Shown: positions 5,100 through 6,543 of the stretch, one piece after another
Numbering within the stretch: position 1 is the stretch's first letter
Layout of the letters: each line of letters starts with the position of its first letter
From: CAWVWD01 sp045106825
Lineage (GTDB): Bacteria; Bacteroidota; Bacteroidia; Chitinophagales; Saprospiraceae
Reading direction: 5' to 3'
DNA length: 6,543 nucleotides
Assembly: GCA_045106825.1 (NCBI GenBank)
Contig: JBGCFH010000174.1
Location: 1 to 6,543, forward strand
Notes under the pieces: generated by a model
Databases searched by the model: none
The model's input: the letters and a program-made list of their open reading frames with translations, nothing else
What the model was told of the DNA's origin: nothing
Program-made: the position numbers and the translations under genes

Positions 5100-6377
5100 G
5101 TGAATAAGATTTGGAATTGGTTTTCGCTTTTGGGAGTAAACGAAGAACTTAGTGACGAAACCGCACTAACTATTCTCTATAATAGAATGGCTTTATTTTC
5201 AACCATAATGCTCATTCTGTTTAGCATTTTTCTTTTTCTGACTCAGATAGAAATTTTATTCGTTTACACAACATTTGGAATAGCACTCATTTATGCAATG
5301 GTTTTAGTCTTAAATGGATTAGATAAAATCTATTGGGCGAGGTTTTGTAACTCATTTGGAACTGTTGTTTGGGTAAGTCTTTATTATATCTGTTTTGGTG
5401 GTTTTTTTAGTCAAAGTTTAGCGGTTGGTGCGGCGGTTATTATCAATTATGTCGCTTTTAGAAAAAAAATGGAATACATGAAATTACTTTTTGTAACTCA
5501 TGTAGGCATTTATTTTATGGCGTTGATTTATGGAATTAACTTTGAACCAATTGTGAAACTTGTTGAATATCCTATCTCAAGTTTAGTTTCCTTTGTTATT
5601 TCGATGGGTTGGGTGACGATTATTTTAATCGTATTCCATAAGGAAAGAGAAATGTTTATACACAATTTGAAACTCAAAAATGAAGCATTAGAACGAACAA
5701 CCATTGAGTTAGAGCGATTTAGTTACATTGCTTCCCATGATTTGAAATCACCATTAAGGACAATAATCGGTTTTGGTGGAATGATAAAAAAAGATATCGA
5801 AAATGAACAGTATCAAGAGGTCAGTAAAAAGATGGATTATGTCATTACTGGTGCCAAACAAATGAATTATATCATTGAAGGTATTTTGGAATTGTCACAA
5901 TTGAAAAGTATTAAAAAGGAAGAGCAGACTGAGATTAATTTGAATGATATTTTAGGTAAGACAATATTGAATATAACGGAGGAGATTAGTCAATCTAATG
6001 CTGTTATTGAATCTGATGGTTTACCTATTTTTATGGGAACTGAAGTAGAATTCTTATTGCTATTTCAGAATTTAATCCAAAATGCTATCAAATATAATAA
6101 AAGTAAAACACCAACTTTAATAATTTCTACACATCAAAATAATGGTCAACTTTTTATTACTTTCAAAGACAATGGAATAGGAATAAACGAAAGGTATTTT
6201 AATCAAATTTTTGAATTTTTCAAACGGCTTCATACTTCCGCTCAATATGAAGGAACAGGAATTGGTTTAGGATTATGCAAAAGAATTGTTGAAAATTATA
6301 ATGGCGAAATTACGGTTGAATCTCAAATTGGAAAAGGTAGTTCTTTCATAATACAATTGCCAACTGAATCGAAATAA
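5100..6377 (+). CDS. Membrane-bound sensor histidine kinase
   Basis: This 425-residue kinase should autophosphorylate a histidine in response to a signal sensed in or near the membrane. About six hydrophobic segments (31-49, 52-72, 84-100, 104-119, 127-145, 158-179) are followed by a short coiled-coil-like linker (180-205). A HisKA domain then carries the H-box FSYIASHDLKSPLR, with phospho-acceptor H213. The ATPase domain has the N-box LIQNAIKYN (N328), G1 box DNGIG (357-361), an F-box around F371-F374 and G2 box GTGIGLGL (385-392), so it looks catalytically complete. No extracytoplasmic sensor domain, PAS domain or receiver is present. The first workable start is GTG at 5100: the upstream in-frame stop is at 5052 and there is no ATG between. 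The next ATG is at residue 30, inside the conserved-looking N-terminal region. No response regulator gene is in view, so it is an orphan within this window. An insertion sequence begins about 30 bases downstream, leaving the C-terminus intact. Confidence 0.93.
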   Translation: MNKIWNWFSLLGVNEELSDETALTILYNRMALFSTIMLILFSIFLFLTQIEILFVYTTFGIALIYAMVLVLNGLDKIYWARFCNSFGTVVWVSLYYICFGGFFSQSLAVGAAVIINYVAFRKKMEYMKLLFVTHVGIYFMALIYGINFEPIVKLVEYPISSLVSFVISMGWVTIILIVFHKEREMFIHNLKLKNEALERTTIELERFSYIASHDLKSPLRTIIGFGGMIKKDIENEQYQEVSKKMDYVITGAKQMNYIIEGILELSQLKSIKKEEQTEINLNDILGKTILNITEEISQSNAVIESDGLPIFMGTEVEFLLLFQNLIQNAIKYNKSKTPTLIISTHQNNGQLFITFKDNGIGINERYFNQIFEFFKRLHTSAQYEGTGIGLGLCKRIVENYNGEITVESQIGKGSSFIIQLPTESK

Positions 6378-6440
6378 CAATTTAAGGAAAAAGATATATC
6401 ATTATGAGATGTGTTAAAAAAACAGGACAGCAAACAATCT

Positions 6441-6448
6441 TAAATTTG
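6441..6448 (+). promoter_or_regulatory. Possible -7 promoter box of the IS transposase gene
   Basis: TAAATTTG matches the Bacteroidota -7 consensus TAnnTTTG exactly and lies 4 bases before the OrfA ATG. Transcription would start at or next to the ATG, giving an almost leaderless message. No TTG-type -33 element is seen at the usual distance, so this may be chance. Confidence 0.3.
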
Positions 6449-6452
6449 TGTT

Positions 6453-6543
6453 ATGAAAAATACGAATAAAAAGAGTAAACGCCGTCGCTATGAAGCAAAG
6501 TTTAAAGATCAATTATTGGAACTGCATGCTAATGGACGGAGCA
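6453..6543 (+). CDS. IS3-family transposase OrfA, N-terminal fragment (cut by window end)
   Basis: Only 30 codons from the ATG at 6453 are visible. The stretch YEAKFKDQLLELHANGRS after a lysine/arginine-rich start is typical of the first helices of the helix-turn-helix OrfA protein of IS3-family elements. OrfA binds the terminal repeats and, through frameshifting with OrfB, forms the active DDE transposase. The reading frame is open to the last base, so the truncation is due to the window and not a mutation. Whether OrfB is present and intact cannot be seen. The family call rests on a short stretch but agrees with the terminal-repeat-like sequence upstream. Confidence 0.75.
   Translation, partial: MKNTNKKSKRRRYEAKFKDQLLELHANGRS

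Larger units (their letters stand above)
6405..6543 (+). mobile_element. Left end of an IS3-family insertion sequence (continues past window)
   Basis: An IS3-type OrfA begins at 6453. It is preceded by sequence fitting an IS3-family left terminal repeat: it starts with TG and contains TGTGTTAAAAAAACAGGACA (6410-6429), ending in the GGACA common in these ends. The exact tip is either TGAGATG at 6405 or TGTGTTA at 6410. The right end and target duplication lie outside the window, so the boundary is inferred. The element lies just after the kinase stop codon and disrupts no visible gene. Confidence 0.65.

Overview
The window looks like chromosomal DNA of a member of the Bacteroidota, most likely a flavobacterium. 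By eye the base composition is strongly AT-rich. Starts are preceded by A-rich leaders rather than Shine-Dalgarno sequences. The proteins carry features common in that phylum: a lysine/asparagine-rich composition, Tat-like and lipoprotein signals, a YceI protein and a flavobacterial-style multi-pass sensor kinase. All genes lie on the + strand.

Region 1 (25-3291) is a tight four-gene run that is probably one operon. It encodes a membrane-anchored YkuE-like metallophosphoesterase, a small bacterial-type ferredoxin whose start overlaps the preceding stop by one base, a two-domain VOC (glyoxalase / extradiol dioxygenase) protein with a Tat-like leader, and an alpha/beta hydrolase of the phospholipase/carboxylesterase family with a lipoprotein-type signal. 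The VOC + hydrolase pair resembles the mhqE-mhqD quinone/catechol resistance pair of Bacillus, except that both proteins here appear to be exported.

Region 2 (3355-4755) has a leaderless (cytoplasmic) YceI protein and an MsrQ/YedZ-like heme b membrane protein. A 336-bp non-coding stretch crowded with palindromes separates them. No msrP partner is visible. YceI next to a membrane cytochrome b recalls the E. coli yceI-yceJ pair.

Region 3 (4756-5099) is non-coding and AT-rich. Its first part holds a 76-bp element bounded by a perfect 10-bp inverted repeat and followed by a T-rich tract, which could terminate the MsrQ-like gene.

Region 4 (5100-6543) has an intact, GTG-started, six-helix sensor histidine kinase with no response regulator in view. 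Just downstream is the left end of an IS3-family insertion sequence, with the first 30 codons of its OrfA transposase running off the window.

Nothing here is a clearly new defence or mobile system. The most promising leads are the exported quinone/catechol-detoxification-like operon, the internal Tat motif in the metallophosphoesterase, and the two palindromic intergenic elements.
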